This document shows, one piece after another, positions 35,013 through 44,622 of a stretch of DNA of 64,000 nt. Below the pieces are notes generated by a model. The model made no database searches, was not told the DNA's origin, and saw only the letters and a program-made list of their open reading frames with translations. The DNA is from Hyparrhenia diplandra (Eukaryota > Streptophyta > Magnoliopsida > Poales > Poaceae), in contig JADLZK010013210.1 of assembly GCA_015847255.1 (NCBI GenBank), forward strand, positions 124,001-188,000, in the 5' to 3' direction. Every line of letters begins with the position of its first letter. Position 1 is the stretch's first letter. Position numbers and translations under genes: made by a program.

Positions 35013-35876
35013 TGTAACACCCTGTCCTCCAAAGCCGCCTTTGCATAGACCTTCCGAGGGGCGTGCACGCATACACATAGCACCTTACTTACACTTTCGT
35101 CCTCGCTTCATGTAAAAGGGTTAACCCAAAGGTGCAATGGCTGACCATTACTAGGCCTCAAAGGACTCGACGTCCTCGTTGAGCGCCAACTTAACCAGGA
35201 CCTCCCCTCTTGGCACACGCAACCATGTGGCCAGTGCCACCACATGTGCCATGCCGTGCACTCCCGCAGAGCCTACACGCGCAATGAACCCCATGTCCAC
35301 ACATCTAGCCTGCACGCGCTCGTTGCCGCGAACCTGGCTTTGATACCACCTGTAACACCCCGCTCAGCACTCATGGGCCATTACTGGCCCACATCCAAAT
35401 TGGGTCGGGTGTTACATACATCCCTCTCCCTCAAAGGGCTCGACGTCCGGCCTTGTCGATCGCCAACTTAACCAGGACCTCCCCTCTTGGCACACACAAC
35501 CGTACGCCCATGCCGACACAAGTGTCATGCCGTGCACTCCGCAGAGCCTACACGCGCATTGAACCCTATGTCCGCACATCTAGCCCGCACGCGCTCATGG
35601 CCGCGAAGATCGGCTTTGATACCACCTGTAACACCCCGCCCTCCAAAGCGGCACTACATAGCCCTTCCGAGGGGCGTGCACGCATACACATAACACCTTA
35701 CTTACACTTTCGTTCTCGTTTCATATAAAAGGGTTAACCCGAAGGTGCAATGGCTGGAAGGCAAAGACTTATAAGTTGGCTCCACCCTTGCTCAACTAGC
35801 ATGGTGGTACTAAACATGTGCACTCAGAACTCATGGGCCTTTACTGAGCCACATCCAAATTGGGTCGGGTGTTACA
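35013..35876 (-). mobile_element. TRIM retrotransposon with three LTRs (LTR-int-LTR-int-LTR)
   Basis: LTRs begin TGTAACACCC and end GGGTGTTACA. The rightmost is full length (35627-35876, 250 bp), the middle is internally deleted (35351-35416, 66 bp), and the leftmost (from 35013, to about 35145) has lost its end. Left of the middle and right LTRs lies GGCTTTGATACCACC (35336-35350, 35612-35626), the complement of a TGGTATCAAAGCC primer site, so the element points to minus. The two internal stretches are similar to each other. The outer flanks carry a perfect 5-bp duplication, CCTAA (35008-35012, 35877-35881). No gag or pol, as usual for TRIMs. Confidence 0.85.
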
Positions 35877-35881
35877 CCTAA

Positions 35882-37060
35882 TATCTATTTTGCCGATAAT
35901 TGGATGACGACGGCGGCGGCGGGCGGCGGAAGGGCTGCTGCCCCTGGCGTGGGCGCCGGCTCCCTTGGGCCTTTGATGAGCTGTGACAGGTGGCCTAGCT
36001 GATATACATAATCTCTGTTCCTATGCTTAAGTGTGGTTGTCTCATCTTTATTTTACTTTCAAGTTTCAAGTGCGCTTGCAGATAAATTAAGTTGAAGTGG
36101 CGTCTTTCTCATTTTCTCAAATATTTACACAAACCAATGAGAAGGGCATGATCTGAGATAGGTTAGTTTGGTAACTATTTAAGTCAGGGTGCAATATGAT
36201 CTCGAAAAGATTCGAGTCTGTGGGCAGAAAGGATTCTTTTGGTTGGATAGGCTTATATATAGCACACTGTTACAGACCAGATACTGGTTTAGCTTCATAT
36301 ATCCTAATTCAATTCTCAGATTCCAGTTTGACCCTGTATTACAGACCCTGGTTCCCGTCTATTTTAATTCCAAATTCATCTCTTGTGTGATTACATTTCA
36401 AAATTACATTTAAATAAATACGCTGCAACAACTTATGTATACTCTTTGTACTTTCCCACTGCCTGAAGAAGCTGACTTGCCAAAACAGACCCTCCCTAGA
36501 GAAAGCACCTCTTCGCTTTAATAACACAACAAGAGCAGGCTCTGGAAAATGCATCTGTAGATGCAGAAGGTATGAGGGTTACCCCAAATTGCAAGAATGC
36601 GCTGCCAAAATGCACAGCTTGCTTGTCGACTTCTTTGTCACTATTTTTCTACAATTATGAGTAAAGCAAAAGATGTTCCTGCTACAAAGCACTGCATTGC
36701 AACGGGGCTTCTTGTGATGTGCTCAGCGACATGTTAATAATTTCACTTTATCTTAACTAATATTCTTGTCGGACATTTTGCAGAGTCATATAAAAGAATG
36801 TGAAAACTTCCCTAGAGAACTCAAAGATCTACTTAAGCAATTCAAACTTATTTATAGCATGCGAGACATTTCTTTGTTATGCTTGAACATATTCCAGATT
36901 ATTATATTTATGGTCATATATTACGGAGTCAAAAAAATATGAAAAAAGTTATTGTTAGATTGTCTTTAAGTGCATTCCTTAAATAAAACTGTGGCAACGC
37001 ATTGACCCGAGACTAAACATGACCGTTGCGCAGCCAAATGAAGCCTGCTGTCACAATTAT
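35882..37060. other. Right part of split element, then gene-free stretch
   Basis: 35882-36000 continues the element interrupted by the TRIM (GGCGCCGGCTCCCTTGGGCC, CTGTGACAGGTGGCC). From there to 37060 the sequence is AT-rich with no feature I can support. Confidence 0.4.
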
Positions 37061-37061
37061 T

Positions 37062-37270
37062 ATAGTTTTTTTTTTAGATAATGGAAATAACATTCCGCCT
37101 CTCGCGTAACGCACACAGCCAAAAAGCCTCTGCGTGATCACACACAGCCAAACCTATTACAAAAACTAAGAATAAAAAACTTTAGTACATGAATATATGT
37201 GTACTAAAAATCTGCTACATCAAAAAAAATGAGTTTACTATTCAAGATAGTGCTAAAATATCGATGTAAA
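37062..37270 (-). mobile_element. LINE 3' end with poly(A), minus strand
   Basis: On minus the sequence GGCTGTGTGTGATCACGCAG ... GGCTGTGTGCG ... GGCGGAATGTTATTTCC closes with ATTATCTAAAAAAAAAA. Grass L1-type LINEs commonly end with GTGCATC...GCAGAGGC...CCATTATCTAAAA. Only the tail is recognised; no reverse transcriptase frame follows upstream. Confidence 0.45.
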
Positions 37271-38530
37271 CTTCATGGCAGTCTATGGAATCAGCCACCA
37301 CGCCTTAAACAACGTGCACCAAAATAAACTTGAAAGAAACTCATTGGATGTAGACAACCCAAAAAGCTGGCAAGTCGGCCCACGCTTGAAATCGTGTGCC
37401 CTTGTTGCCCCCTGCACCATGATCTGCCGACCGACCCTTTGCCTAGAATGCATGAGGAAACGGCTGCCATCGTCGTGGCAGCGAAGACGGGTAGTCGCCA
37501 TTGGATCTGCGACCCCATCCACTCCTCCACGACCTCCTTGGGCACAAACATGGTGACCACACAATATCGGAGGCGACGGGCCGACACGGTGCTCGGTGCT
37601 GCCTTCAGATAGGGAAGGACATCGACATCCGTGGGGCGCCGGCGCGCAGAAGAACGCACCAAGTCATTCGACCCCGGCAAGCTCGACGATTAGAAACTAC
37701 AACGATGCCTTCAACAAGGTTAACAACGCAGATAGATGCACCATCACCGCCGGCCCGGAAGACCGGGCAGGGATAACTCCCGTTCGAGGTCGGATGAGCA
37801 AATGCCCACGGCAATAGCACCATGGCTGGCCGCGAGGCTGCGGTCCGTCCGCGACCGACCCATCACGAGGAGATAGCAGCTCGACAGATCTAGGCCCCGA
37901 GGGAGTCTCGGCCACCTCCGCCACGAGCAGCTCGGGCGGAGGGGACGGTGGCGGCACCCAACGGCGCCCACGCCCAGATTCGCCGCAAGGGGCTAGGACC
38001 GCCAACAACCGAAGATGCCCGAGAGGGTCAGGTAGCCGGAGATAACCGGCCGGCGCCCGCACGACGGACAAGGATCGATCCGCGAGAGGAGGGGGGAGCA
38101 GGTGCACGCAAGCACCTGCAGATGTCGGTCGGCGGAGACGGCGCCCGATGGAGACGAGCGCGCCGCGGGCAGCCACGCTGATCCGACGAACACGCCCGTC
38201 GGGGCCCGCGATCCCGCCCGCCCGACGCAGACGAAGCGCGCGTGGGAGCCGCGGCCGATCCCGACGCCGCATTGATCCCGCCCCGCCCCGCGATCCTGTG
38301 CCGTGCTGGGCGCCGCGTGATCCGCTCGGCCTCCCCGACGACAGACGCCCGCGACAACGCACGCGAGGAGGCAGCCGCCGGTCCTTGCTATTGCATCTTG
38401 GTTCTCCGAAAGGGAGGGGGAGGGGGAGGATGGGGGGGCAGCAGAGAGGGAGGTGGATCGGAGGGGCCGACGGACTACATCTTTATATGCTCCGTCATAA
38501 TATGTCACGGACCTTGTTAAGCCCATCAGT
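37271..38530. other. GC-rich block of unknown origin
   Basis: About 1.2 kb of high-GC sequence between AT-rich flanks. Long frames open on both strands (37697-38362 minus, 37993-38526 minus, 38148-38741 plus), but they overlap in conflicting frames, are Arg/Pro/Ala-rich and show no domain, as expected from base composition. It could be captured genic DNA belonging to the LINE or another element. Confidence 0.35.
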
Positions 38531-38894
38531 TATAATAGAGGTGACGGACCTTTTTAAAAGGTTGTCACCTATATTGAACTCGATTAGCTTTGTGGTTTTT
38601 AATCAAAACAAAATAAGAAATAGTTGCAAGGTTCAAAACAATACAAGCAATATATATGATCGTCCCACAGGTTACAATTATTGCAGTGCACAAATTAAAC
38701 TCCCAGAAGCAAAAGGCCTAAACATATATAGCATCCACTGATAAAGTTCACTTCAAATGATACATGAAATTCTGAAAATAGTAAATTAATTAATACAGTC
38801 CAAGGGCGGCGCCTGATCAGCACCGAAATTGAATGTCATGTCCATGCCCATTCAGCAGACTGAGAGGTAGGAGAGAAGCAGATTACTCTCAGTC
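38531..38894. other. Spacer, probable 3' UTR of the membrane protein gene
   Basis: AT-rich, no other feature seen. Confidence 0.3.
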
Positions 38895-40151
38895 TCAGAA
38901 GATACTTCTGAGCACATCTGGTTGCAGAAACCAAACAAGGATAACAAAAACAATAGTAGCTGATGTGGTTGCATAAGTCACATAAGAAGTCATGTTCCTA
39001 CATTTTTCCCACCTTCTCGTGTCGTCTCCCATCACAGCAAGAAGCACAATCAGGATCGCGTAGCTGAGGATGCTACACACCGCGGAGAGCACAAAGCCTT
39101 GGAACCACCAGCTCAGTGGCACCGTGCTGCCACTTCCCGTGCCGTACATGGAACGGCTGACCATGAGTGTGAAGAACACGGATATGAAGTAAGGCGGCAC
39201 AATATACTGGGTGTACTTATCCAAATTTTCCCTCAAGTCTCTTGCCGATCTGATGTCTGCATCTGCAGGCCGGTTAGCTACTGGGAGGCCTGTTCCTGAA
39301 GCAAGGTCCTTCACATAGCAGTAGAACATAACGATGCCAAAGGCGAAGCACACCAAACCGACATGATACTCTTGCATGATCTCCTGAGCTGCAATGACAC
39401 TGGCCACGACGAGGAACGACAGTGCGGCATAGGCCATGATGGGTATATATACCGTGGCCGTACGTTCTCTGTCGCTCCTGATCCATATTCGGGGTGGCAC
39501 CGTGCAGAGAAGCACCACGAGCAGGCTAAGGATAGCGCTGTAGAACAACAAACATTCTGGTGCCACAACCAGTGACGTGACTCCACCTGTCAGGTTTGAG
39601 GAGCCCTTCACGTTGCCCAGGACTTCACCAGAAAGGCCTCCAAACGCCATGGACACCACCTGGGTAGACATGCCAAATCGGAGCTCCAGTTCTTCCTTGT
39701 GGTCTCCCCAGTTCCTCCCAATTGGCGTCCCAGCGGATTTGCCGTCGCCGTCTCTCTTGTGGAAGGTCTGCCAGAACAAGTAGGCGACTAGGCCGAGGAC
39801 CAGGAAGAAGAGAAGCAACATTACCACAATGAGGATAGTATCCAATACGAACAGCAGTAGTGCGGCGGCCGCTGACATTCGCAGGATCGTCGACACGTAG
39901 ACGATCTTGCATTGGCTCTCAACCGACAGGATGCAGCACCACTTGATCATAACCAGGTGGATGAAGAATGACACGACGAGGCACGTCAGATAGATGATGC
40001 TGCACGCCAACCCAATCGGGAGTAGTTCGTGGTGGTACAGCATCTTCCCGACGAAAGAGAGCAGCAGGAAGGTGTTTACCGCGGGGACTCCTTTGTTGAA
40101 GTCAGAGAGTGTCTTATCAAGCGACAAATCATATTTTCCAGCACTCTTCGC
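38895..40151 (-). CDS. Multi-pass membrane protein of unknown function, 5'-incomplete
   Basis: One open exon of about 418 codons from a TTCTAG acceptor at 40152-40153 to a TGA at 38895-38897. The frame is open through the acceptor (AKSAGKYDLSLDKTLSDFNKG) and has no Met before residue ~57, so at least one upstream exon with the start codon must exist; I did not find it. Hydrophobic segments suggest about nine or ten transmembrane helices: near residues 26-68 (two), 92-127 (two), 194-215, 238-258, 265-282, 321-337, 351-376 and 392-410. A polar loop at about 130-160 (HKRDGDGKSAGTP) and another near 285-310 (ADIRSARDLRENLDK) connect them. I do not recognise the family. SINE and retrotransposon insertions upstream may lie in its first intron. 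Confidence 0.72.
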   Translation of the reverse strand, partial: AKSAGKYDLSLDKTLSDFNKGVPAVNTFLLLSFVGKMLYHHELLPIGLACSIIYLTCLVVSFFIHLVMIKWCCILSVESQCKIVYVSTILRMSAAAALLLFVLDTILIVVMLLLFFLVLGLVAYLFWQTFHKRDGDGKSAGTPIGRNWGDHKEELELRFGMSTQVVSMAFGGLSGEVLGNVKGSSNLTGGVTSLVVAPECLLFYSAILSLLVVLLCTVPPRIWIRSDRERTATVYIPIMAYAALSFLVVASVIAAQEIMQEYHVGLVCFAFGIVMFYCYVKDLASGTGLPVANRPADADIRSARDLRENLDKYTQYIVPPYFISVFFTLMVSRSMYGTGSGSTVPLSWWFQGFVLSAVCSILSYAILIVLLAVMGDDTRRWEKCRNMTSYVTYATTSATIVFVILVWFLQPDVLRSIF

Positions 40152-40630
40152 CTAGAACAAAACAAATCCGCAAAAACACTCCATCAGCGCTCAAGCCATT
40201 GCATAATTATATTAATTAGCATTCCCATATTACTTCACTAGCAAATGTGTATGCGCATTGCAACCAGGTCTAATACGTATTGGAATATGATATCATTTCA
40301 TTGTTGGACGTGAATGAATTGTAGTGCGGTTCATGAGTTTGGGTCAAAAGTTACATTAACTTAGTGGTAAAAAATCTTTGCTTCTTAAAGTGTCAGATTA
40401 AAATGGCTGTGCTCTCGTGTTTATTGTTTGTTTTTTACTCTTATTATATTTATAAGAACAGAAAAACCAGGTGCAGCAAGCTATTGAAAAACAATGTAAA
40501 AAATCAGAAAAGTTGAGATATTATAAAAAACAGCCACGAGAAAAAAAAAAATCTGAACATACTCGAAGCCGAGTACAAAACAGTCATGACAAAAATTTGG
40601 AATGTACCCTAGAAACTAGAATATACGTGA
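40152..40630. other. Gene-free AT-rich stretch
   Basis: Sequence upstream of the membrane protein exon. Contains ACTAGCAAATGTGTATGCGC followed by ATTGCAACC at 40228, the first of three instances of a repeat motif also at 41087 and 42163. Confidence 0.35.
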
Positions 40631-40631
40631 A

Positions 40632-40935
40632 TTGATTTGTAGTCCAATGGTAAAACGGTCCAGTGGGATGCTACCCACCATGGTTCAAATCTCGGTGCTC
40701 GCACTTTTTCCTAAGACTTTTTTTCAGGATTTACCAGCGTTATACGTTAAGTGGTAAGAGATGTTCCGTCGACAACGAGGCGTCAATGGTGACTTTAGGA
40801 ATATCCAGATTTGCGGATCCTCAGTCCTTCGAGGTGTTCATAGGGGTAGGGTTTGCCTAAGTGTGCTCATAGCGGTGAGTGTGCGTGCGTGTTGTTAGCG
40901 TATGCGTTGTACTGTATAATTCTCAAAAAAAGAAA
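40632..40935 (+). mobile_element. tRNA-derived SINE (copy 3 of 4)
   Basis: Head with RNA polymerase III promoter boxes: TTGTAGTCCAATGGTAAAAC (A box) and GGTTCAAATCT (B box), then the shared body (CGTTAAGTGGTAAGAGATG, GTCGACAACGAGGCGTC) and tail (GTTCATAGGGGTAGGG, GTGAGTGTGCGTGCGTGTTG, oligo(A)). Clear flanking duplications were not found. Confidence 0.75.
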
Positions 40936-41808
40936 AAATAGCACTAGAAAAACCAAGAAAATATTCAGAGGTATGGGAAAAGTGTCCAAATAGGGACATA
41001 AATCAAAACGGATGAAGCAAAAAAAAAAAAAGGTGAAAAAGAACAAAACAAATAAATTATACCCCCTTCTTTCCTTTTTTATTAACTAGCAAATATGTCC
41101 GTGTGTTGCAAATATATATAAAAGTCAACAACGCGAATGGTACATATCTATATGTTTCACCCTTTCTCTAAAATTTTAAAGCTATAATACTCATATTCTA
41201 ATAATCATGACGCCTATAATATGAGTTAGTGTTTGCAATATTACGACAGTGTTTTCTTAAGCCTGGTTGAAGCAAAATCATTCTTATAGTTTTTTTTCTC
41301 TCGTCGCCAAACACATAACATTTAGATGTAAATATAATTTAATTGCCAAACTATTTATGTGTTGATCGAATGAAGGATGAACCTAACTAAATCCAATTGA
41401 AATGTATAGCTCACTAGAATTGGTATGGGTACGTTTAGATGATTGCGTAGCAAGCTATATATTTTGTTTAAATGCAGTTGAATCGGGACGAATAGATGTT
41501 GTAGACGTCGATGTTGGCACGCCGGTTGTAGGCGTGTAGAGCGGCGAGTTGTCGTCGCGTTCATGCAACCTTGGCCGACGAGTGTCGTGGGCGTCCCAGC
41601 CCAACACAGGCAATCCGACTTAAAAGGGCGTCGTGGGCCAGGTGGAGTACCTTTAGTATTTTGTTAGCCCACACAGCCTAGCGGGTCCGTGTCGCATGGC
41701 TATCACTTCACAGCACACAGGCTGGTGGAAAAGAGCCCAGACGACCTAAAACTTAAAGCCTCAACCGTTCGGCCCGCCAGGCCTGGGTAACGCCCACGTA
41801 GCCACGTA
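40936..41808. other. Gene-free stretch
   Basis: AT-rich sequence with an A12 run, a second ACTAGCAAATATGTCCGTGT motif at 41087, and a moderately GC-rich segment at 41500-41800. No gene is supported. Confidence 0.35.
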
Positions 41809-41820
41809 TACCAAAGAGAA

Positions 41821-42132
41821 GTCAAAGGGGTTCACAGCGCAATGGCAAAGACCATTGGTTGTGGGGGCTCTCACCTAGGGTTCAAATCCTGGGTGCGATA
41901 CTTTATCCTGGGTTTATTTCAGGATTTTTTTCGGTGCATTAAGTGGTAGGCGACGTCCCCGTCGACAGTGAGACGTCTGTGGTGACTTCGTAAACTTCAA
42001 GATTGCCGGCTCAGTCCTTCAAAGGTGCTCATAGGGGTAGAGTTTGCGTACGTGTGTTCATAGTGGTGAGTGTGCGTGCGTGTTGAGTGTCCGTGTTGTA
42101 CCGTGTAATCTCAAAAAAAAAAAAAAAACATG
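41821..42132 (+). mobile_element. Complete tRNA-derived SINE with 12-bp target duplication (copy 4 of 4)
   Basis: A box CAGCGCAATGGCAAAGACC and B box GGTTCAAATCC, body with ACGTCCCCGTCGACAGTGAG, tail ending in an oligo(A) run of about 16. TACCAAAGAGAA flanks it exactly (41809-41820 and 42133-42144). The copy is the best-preserved reference for the other three. Confidence 0.88.
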
Positions 42133-42180
42133 TACCAAAGAGAATGTTGCTATTTATAAATTACTAGCAAAAGTGCCCGT

Positions 42181-43476
42181 GTGTCGGCGTTCCGAGAACC
42201 GGGGGTGCCTCGGTGCCGGCAATAAAGAATTTATGGGCCATGTGCCCCCTCCTCCTATGGCGTAGCGCAAGATGGACACGGACACGGCGAGTTTATCCTG
42301 GGTTCAGCCAACGGGGCCCTACGTCCAGCGGGTGGTGTCCTGCTCGTGTTACCTCGCGCTCAAAAGGTGAGCTCGTAGTAGGGGTTACAAGCGGTGTGGG
42401 GGAGAGACGCTGGTCTCAAGCCCCACGATCGTGGTGGTGGTGGTGGTTATGCTTTTGTCCGTGCGGGAGATCCCCGCTAGTGGGGCATTACTCCCCCTTT
42501 TATAGTAGGAAGAGGGAGATAATGTTTACATATGTGGATGCCTAGGTGGCTAATTCCCGAGGCTATGCTCGTTGCATGCGCACGGCCGAGGGCTGGCTGG
42601 CTTGGGCGTTGTTTGATGAAGACACGCGTCCTAATCCGATGGCGGACGTGCCGCTTTCCTGGTGCGGCCCCGAGGGACCGTGGAGGCGTCCCTCACAGTC
42701 CGCATGGCGAGGGCCGGTCCCAGGAAAGCTGGCCGTGGCATGTCATAAGCCCGAGGGTCTGGCCCGTCGTGGCGTCTTGGCTGCGTTTCTGGGAAATGAA
42801 CAGTGTTGTCCTGGTTTCCCGGCCGGGCGGCGTAATATGTCACCGTTCAGCCTTTGTGTCCCATCGGTTGGATTTGGGAAGTGATCCGGCAGTCGATTTG
42901 ACGGGCGTGTCGATGGCCCCGGGCGCCTCGTCTGCCGTGTAACCGCATTAAATCTGTTGTTTCCCTTCCTTGAGACGGAACCTCCCACGCCCGAGGGGTC
43001 TATGACCCGGGTGAGTGGGTTGAGCCACCTCGCCGAGGATGGAGAGCTGGGTCTCCCCGGGCGAGGCGGGTTTTGCGCCCGAGGGTGGTGAGCTAGGCCA
43101 CCCTCGGGCGAGGCGGAGGTCTCTCATCCGAGGTTTGGTGAGCTAAGCCACCCCGGGCGAGACGGAGATTTGGGGTTGAATCCGAGCCTTAGGTTGGCCG
43201 ATGATGACGTGGGGCGCCATGGTTCGTCGTCTTGTAAAGGTCCCTGACCTTGTCCTTCGTGAGCGTAGCGAGCTCTTTCGTCGCGGTGACTCCAGTGGGC
43301 CGTCTATGGGCCGACTCCGTCTTCACGTAGGCGTCGTGGCTCTTTGGCCTGGTCCACCGTCTGCTAGGCCGTCCTTCTAAGCGGGATGATAGCAGGCCGA
43401 AGCTGACTTGGGCCCTGACGGGCCGACAATTTCTCGTTATATGAGAATGTCACGGGGCCCGATATTTAGGACCCCG
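42181..43476 (-). repeat. 3' LTR (left copy) of the Tat element
   Basis: Begins TGTCGGCGTTCCGAGAACC and matches the right copy up to GATATTTAGGACCCCGA. Contains a minus-strand TATA box (TACTATAAAAGGGGGAG, about 42491-42507). The inner boundary is uncertain: no polypurine tract is evident just beyond it. Confidence 0.75.
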
Positions 43477-44430
43477 AGGCCTCGAATGGAATGGCGGATT
43501 CCTTCGAGGTCTTTTACCCCCCGCGACGCCGGGCGAGGCTGAAACTTGACTCTTAAATTGCGCTTGTTTGTGCGGGAGTCTGTTCGCCCGCGCTTATGTG
43601 CGCAAGGTCGACCCAGGCTTCCTCGACTTTGATTATCCGCTCCTCTGTCGCCCTCCTGAAAGGGAGGAGGAGGGGAGACACACGTCGGTGCCCTGAAAGC
43701 CGACCATGGTGCGCTCTGTTTGAACGTTGTAACGGGTCAGTTTAAGTGGGGTGCCCGTGCCCTCGCCGGAGCAAGGGTCGGCTATGTGATCTAGGATTCA
43801 CCCCATGAGAACCCTCGGACCGCTTAGCAGATCCCGGGGTTTGACGGGTCAACCCCCGAGGGCCTGTAGGCCTCCCACGGATGGGATATCTCTATAAGCA
43901 AGCACTGCGCGGTCTTAAACACGTTCAGAAATCCCGGGCCCGGAGGAGGGCCCGGGTATAGCCTGGTTGTGCATTTCCATCCCGTCCCTCGGTTCGGGTT
44001 ATCCCGAGGCGATCAGAAAACCCATGTGGGCCCAGCACGGGCAACCTTCGGATCGTAGGGTGCACGTTGACGTGCGCCAGCCCGAGGCTCGTTTGGTTCC
44101 CGCCGGAGGTGAGAACCGTCATCGGACTGACTTTTTTGCCCCTTAGGGTCGGGCGCCTGCTGGATATGAACGGCCGGACGGTTTTACCCCCCGACCGGGA
44201 GACGAGGCGTCTTTCGCCCGCGCCGAGGTGACGCGGCCGGTTCGGTCCGATGGGACGCGTGGCTCGTGGCTTCTTGTCGGGCGTGTCGAGAGCACCGCCA
44301 AGGTGCATTAATGCCTTGACGGCTCTACCGCCGGGCTGAGCCGTTGGATGAGCGGTTCCAGTTTCATCACGGGCCGTTCATTCCGAGGAGTCGGTTCGTT
44401 TGCCAGGCCGGCGGTTTGCCTTCCCGTCCC

Positions 44431-44440
44431 CTATAAATAT
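44431..44440 (+). promoter_or_regulatory. TATA box of the antisense gene
   Basis: CCCCTATAAATATGG on plus, about 190 bases before the ATG at 44623, in an otherwise GC-rich context. Transcription would start near 44460-44470. This lies outside the LTR match and faces opposite to the LTR promoters. Confidence 0.6.
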
Positions 44441-44622
44441 GGGGTCGTAGGGGCGGATAGTTGCTCCTTTGTTCTTGCCATCGCCTTCTTGCCTTCTTTC
44501 CGCAAAGCAATCGGGAGATAGAAAAGAAAGATTGGGAGAGATTAAGGGAGAGATCCACTTGCCTTGGGCTCGTGCGAACGGTGTTGCCCGATGGTTGCCG
44601 TTCTTCGCCCTCCCGTTTGTCC

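Noticed and set aside
37283..38741. Long open frames on both strands in a GC-rich block (up to 221 codons)
   Set aside because: They conflict with one another, are Arg/Pro/Ala-rich and carry no motif. High GC removes stop codons.
40632..42132. tRNA-like sequences with A and B boxes
   Set aside because: They head SINE bodies ending in oligo(A), so they are SINE promoters, not tRNA genes.
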